From assembly GCA_029931535.1 (NCBI GenBank), contig JAQPZY010001250.1, positions 620,001-684,000 of the forward strand: a stretch of 64,000 bases of DNA. Reading direction: 5' to 3'. Below the pieces are notes generated by a model, which worked only from the letters and a program-made list of their open reading frames with translations, searched no databases and was not told the origin of the DNA. Positions 1 through 64,000 of the stretch are shown here, in pieces. How positions within the stretch are numbered: the stretch's first letter is position 1; each line of letters begins with the position of its first letter. The DNA is from Margaritifera margaritifera (lineage: Eukaryota > Mollusca > Bivalvia > Unionida > Margaritiferidae). The position numbers were made by a program, and so were the translations under genes.

Positions 1-485
1 GACTGTACCCAGGCTAGCATGATAGATGGACTTCGACATATTTAATTTTAAAGTGGTTTCAGTGTTGTTTGCTTAAATTAATTGAACAGGATAGTAGGTC
101 CAACATTTTACCTTTAAAATCTACACTCGTCTTATATAATTAGTTTAATACCAGTATGGAAAGTAAACTAGTGTAACATTGCCATTATTAACAATCTGAT
201 TAAAATGTCGATTCTCTCATATGTCTGTACGACCTTCCATCCGTACGTTCGAGCAGCCTCACGTCTGTCCAAGATAGCTAAAATACTATGTACAAAAACT
301 ACAATAGGTGACAAAAAATGATGTACTGTTTAAAAATCTCGTATAGACTATGATAATAACTGATATTCTCCTTGTGAATAAATGTTGGTAAAATAACATT
401 TATTCTTATGTTGTAGGAAAATGAAAGGATGTTATTAAAATAAATGTTGCTATGATATTAATATGGTCATTTTTAGAAAGTTTAC
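1..485. other. 5' flank, no gene recognised
   Basis: AT-rich sequence with no convincing coding segment, RNA gene or repeat. If the minus-strand exon at 583-486 is real, this stretch is the start of its first intron. Confidence 0.4.
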
Positions 486-583
486 GTCAGAATAAGAGCA
501 TCAATATCAATAACAACGTCGGTGTCATCATTTTCATCACTTTCATCATCATGGATCGCTAACAGAGCTGCTAGGTCTGCCAT
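486..583 (-). CDS. Candidate first coding exon of a divergent gene
   Basis: On the minus strand an ATG at 583-581 opens 32 codons plus two bases. The peptide starts MADLAALLAIHDDESDENDD and stays acidic, then meets a good splice donor (CTGAC|GTAAAC, donor at 485-484) just before an in-frame TAA. An acidic, low-complexity N-terminus followed by a consensus donor, 147 bp from the start codon of a gene on the other strand, is what a head-to-head gene pair would look like. I do not recognise the protein and see no second exon in the 485 bp left. It could be a chance open stretch. Confidence 0.4.
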
Positions 584-730
584 ACTTAAATCTGTTCCAA
601 AATGCTAGATTCAGCGATATGACAGAACAATTCCAGGACATGTCCAACACGTTCGATTCACCGATGTGACGGCACACTTCTAGAACATTTTCAAGAAAGC
701 AAATCGAGCACGCCCACAACACTGTTGAAA
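584..730. promoter_or_regulatory. Probable bidirectional promoter / 5' UTR
   Basis: The 147 bp between the minus-strand ATG (583) and the ZFYVE21-like ATG (731) should hold the 5' UTR and promoter of the + strand gene, and of the divergent gene if that is real. It is less AT-rich than the surrounding introns and has no TATA box I can see. This is inferred from position; no transcription start is visible. Confidence 0.4.
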
Positions 731-60604
<59,874 letters not shown>

Positions 60605-61299
60605 AAGACATGTGGCTCTGTTGACCACAAATTAAAACTTCATCTGTAATCTTAACTGGGATAACTTCAATCATGGGCAAGAGACATTGCATATTAATTA
60701 TGCATTTATCTTTGGAAAGAATTTGTATCAGACTTAAGCAAATATGTAAAATCAACATGATACAACAGTTTGGGAGATAGTTCGCATAGGTTGCATTCTT
60801 ACGACAGTGAAACCCCACTATAACACACTTCATTATAACATAAATTTGGATATGGCTTGGTCATGGCATGAAGAAGAAAAAATATCTTGTCATTATTTCT
60901 TGCTTATTTTTAAAAGATGTTAGCTCCTTAAATAGCTAATAATTGTTAATCGAATTTGAAATAGCAGTAATATAATACCTTTCACTATTGCCTTGCTTAC
61001 CTCTTCTCATAATTTCAATTTCCCATTAGATGGAAAGTTCTTGAACAACTTGAACAGAAAGAACACAGACCCAGTCTGACTCCCACATCATAAGCCCATG
61101 CAGAATACACCTATTTTCCTTGGACACAATTTGCTCTTGGAAAATTGCCTTTGTTTTCATGTATAAAGATGTTTTGGGCAAATTTTTCTGATTTTACCTA
61201 TTGATTGAGTGTTTATCCCCTCTGTCCTTGCAAATTTTTATTGTGATTTGAGCTCTCTTGTTAGTTTAGGGGATTTTATTGCACCAAGTTAATCTAGCA
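60605..61299. other. 3' flank of the gene
   Basis: Should hold the 3' UTR; I see no clear AATAAA in the first few hundred bases. At 60808-60838 CAGTGAAACCCCACTATAAC resembles one end of pogo/Tigger-type elements, but no partner end was found. Confidence 0.4.
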
Positions 61300-64000
61300 G
61301 TGCTCTTCTCAATTCTTCCCCTTTCCCTTACACAGTGTTAGAGTAAGTAATCACTCCTGTATTGTAATTCTGGAATTTTATTTTAGTACTTGCTTCATCA
61401 GGTCTCTATTATATTCTTCCCTAGGGTAAGTAATTGTACCCATTGTTTGTAGTTCCAAAATCTTAATTCCCTTTTGTTCATCAATTGTGAAAATTGAATA
61501 GTTAATAAGTACTTGCTATAGGCAGTATGATTATAATTGTTGCATTAAAATAATTGTATAGCACTGCTTTGTCAGTATATTTTCTAACAAGTACTCATTA
61601 TAATTGTTGCATTCAATAATTCTATAGCACTGCTTCGGCAGTACATTTTGAAATCATATATTTGTATAATATTTTTCCTTTCAGAGAGTACTTGCTTTGG
61701 CATTGCACAGTATTCATTTCTGAAATGTCGCAGAAAATGTGGGCATAGGAAGGCCACATTGGATACTTACCCCACATGTTTATCTTGCACCAAGTGCATA
61801 CAAACACACACTTGTCTCTTTTGTTGTGTATGACCCAACAATGCTTGAGTTGGCCTCTCCCCCTGGACTTGTGTCCAAAGCCATCAGGCAAGAAAAGAGG
61901 ACAAGAAAATCCTCACTGGTTTGGAGAGACTCTCCAGAGCAGCATTGTACCCAGTTACGCTTTTGCTCCCTCATTACACAATTGTGTGGGAGCTTTCCCA
62001 AAGGTTTTCTAGGGGCCAGGAGTTGGCGAGGCAACAAAAAGGGTGGTTTGTGCCCCTTTTTACATTGTGACCCTTGATCTAAACATTGAGCTTTAGAGTT
62101 CACTCACCTGCTTGGTCCCTTAAACCCCCTTCTTTGGACGCTAGTGTGTCTCAAGTGGGAACTTCAATGGGGAGGCACTGGAGCTTAAGGCTCGTACTCT
62201 CGTACTCTTGTAACTATAGCTTTGCATGCTGATCTTTTTTCGGCAGCATCCTTCAGTCTTTGGAGGAGGAAACTTTGTCTCTGGCAGCACTGCAGCACCT
62301 ACTGAAGGCAACATCTACTTGAGGCAGTTGCAGAGACATTGAGGCATGCCATAGCCTTGGCCATGATGCTGTCAGCAGAGTTACTTCACCTCTGCAGGGA
62401 TGTTGCTCTGGATACGTCAAAGGTCTTGCTAGATCACAGTAAGAACCTTCTGAGGCCTGCTCCTCTGGAAGCAGAGAAGATCTTTTGTGGTCTCACTCCT
62501 ACAGTGGCATCACAGGATTTGAGAGACCAACAACACAGGTCCCTTGCCATCACTCCTGATCAATTGAGGCAGGCCAAGAAGCATGCTCATCCAGAGTGTC
62601 CTTTGGGTCTTTCCCAACAGTTTTTCAAGAGGTTGCAGCCCAGCAGTCTCAGAAGTAATCCCAGTTCAAACAGCCAGCTCATCCTCCCCTTGCTAAATGA
62701 GTTGGCCAGAAAGGCCAAGGGAGCAAATCAGTTGGCCCCTCCCCTTTCTCCAAGGTAATTGCGAAGGTCCAAGGGACTCAGTCCCCCTCCTGATGTGCAT
62801 TCCTCTTCCCAACATTCTCGTGGGGACTCAGCTAGTCCACTTTTCAGAGGTCTGGTTGGGCTTCATGGAAGATGTGAGGGCTACTGGCTTCATTTCCAGG
62901 AACATCCTTCTCTTTCACTGACCCCTATCCTCATTCACCAGTCCAGGCTTATTCAATTAGGGGAAGAGGTGCACACTCTTCTGCAGAAGGGTACAGTAGA
63001 GAGTGTGGATAAAGAACAGTCTCCAGCTTTCTACTCCCTGATTTTCCTAGTGTCCAAGAAAGGCAGAAATTTCAGCTTATAATCGATCTTTCCACCTTAC
63101 ACACATTCCTGTGGGAAGAGCCATTCAGAATGAAGACTACTGCCTCAGTCAGGAATGCCATAGGAGCTGGCGACTGGTGGTTCTCCATTGACCTTCAGGA
63201 TGTATACCTGCACATTCCCCAGTTTTTCCCCACAGGAATTAACTCTAGTTTTGCCTGGAGCAGGAGGTCTCTCAATTTCAGGCTCTTCTGTTCAACCTAG
63301 CCTCCACACTGAGAGCTTTTACCAGGGTGATGGGAGTAGTTGCAGCCCACCTGAGGTCTCTGGAGATTCACATCCTCCAGTACTTCGACTGGTTGATTCA
63401 CTGTGTCCTCAGGGAGTCCCTTCTTCAAGATCTGCCCCGCCATTGGTCTACAATGACCCAGTTGGGACTTGTTTCAAACCTAGAGAAATCTAATCCTAGA
63501 GAAATCTACTCTAATCTTTTCTCAGGATTTCGTTGATGTGGGGATGAACTTCCTGACCAGCCTCTGGCAAGTATGCATTCCACTGGACTCGATAGATAGA
63601 ATCCTGTCTCTTTTGTTCCCACTCCAAGCCAAGTCTTTGTTGTCAGTTCACCTATACCTTTAACTCCTGGGGACCTTGAACTCCGTAGCAGACTTGGTTC
63701 CCTTATTAAGACTTCAATTACATCCTCCAGTTTCTTCCCCTGGCAAACTGGAGACCACACAAGAACCCTCTGTCAACTCGGATTGCTCTGGGGTCTGATT
63801 TTCATCACCTAAGTTAGTGGTCCAATTGGGACTGGTTACTGATGGGAGCCCCCATTCATGTCCCTGAACACAACTCCTAACTGTATTCTGGGTTGAGTTG
63901 CTCACCTGGAGCCAGTAGAGGTACTTCTTCAGGGCTCATGGTCCCAGGAAGAAACTAACCACATATAAACAACATGGAGATGTGAGCAGTTTTTCTAGCC
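61300..64000 (+). mobile_element. DIRS-like retroelement, cut by the window edge
   Basis: A 5' zone with degenerate short repeats (61320-61680) is followed by a gag-like Cys cluster CRRKCGHRK..CLSCTKC..CLFC (61727-61830), a gag body, best in 62339-62758, the pre-RT linker VGTQLVHFSEVWLGFMEDVR (about 62823-62882), and RT/RNase H to the edge. RT motifs: LIFLVSKKGRNF, IIDLSTLHTFLW, then WWFSIDLQDVYLHIP (motif A, near 63175-63220), TRVMGVVAAHL (63320-63350), and QYFDWLIHC where the YLDDW box has lost an Asp. RNase H ends in an INNMEM..AVFLA-like block at 63967-64000. Stops and shifts make it inactive. The recombinase, if present, lies beyond the window. Confidence 0.82.

Noticed and set aside
61620..61650. 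AGCACTGCTTCGGCAGTACAT resembling the 5' hairpin of U6 snRNA
   Set aside because: Only about 20 bases match; the conserved U6 sequence that should follow is absent, and degenerate siblings of the motif occur just upstream as part of a local repeat.

Overview
This is a eukaryotic, AT-rich, repeat-dense window from an animal genome. The one recognisable cellular gene has seven small exons with GT-AG introns. The repeats (DIRS-type, piggyBac, Tc1/mariner, non-LTR and Polinton-type relics, tRNA-derived SINEs, and many elements built round degenerate tandem cores of about 140-310 bp) fit a lophotrochozoan, most likely a mollusc. That assignment is inferred from repeat style and from protein similarity; nothing in the window proves it.

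The backbone is a ZFYVE21-like gene on the + strand, about 60 kb long (731-60604). Exons are 731-856, 14274-14324, 17305-17473, 24637-24712, 25858-25952, 54626-54756 and 60473-60604. Phases agree at all six junctions and give a 259-residue protein with a complete FYVE zinc finger (WxxD, RRHHCR, eight Cys ligands) and a C-terminal PH-like region. A possible divergent first exon (583-486, minus) suggests a head-to-head promoter at 584-730. No other cellular gene is convincing.

Intron 1 (857-14273) holds a 215-bp tandem duplication, a 452-bp inverted-repeat element inserted into another repeat that carries G15 and G25 runs, a non-LTR endonuclease relic, a 145-bp-unit array, AT/CA microsatellites, a SINE, an integrase-chromodomain relic of Polinton type and a non-LTR RT relic. 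Intron 2 holds a 45-bp satellite and a 26-bp minisatellite. Intron 3 holds tandem-core elements, a 43-bp minisatellite and a Tc1/mariner relic with recognisable ends. Intron 4 holds a nearly homogeneous 50-bp minisatellite.

Intron 5 (28.7 kb) is the largest. It carries an intact-ended but dead piggyBac element with TTAA duplications, immediately followed by an internally deleted DIRS-like retroelement, then long tandem-core arrays, two SINE insertions with target-site duplications, small inverted-repeat elements and several minisatellites. Intron 6 holds a three-level nest: a solo LTR inside one tandem-core element inside another. Downstream of the gene a second DIRS-like element runs off the right edge inside its RNase H domain.

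The most interesting structure is a set of tandem-core elements with different internal repeats but apparently shared termini: a 5' end resembling TTTAGCTCACCTG..GTGAGCTTA and a 3' end made of a short palindrome followed directly by CTTGT. Together they look like one non-autonomous transposon superfamily, perhaps Helitron/Helentron-related, that swaps its cores.
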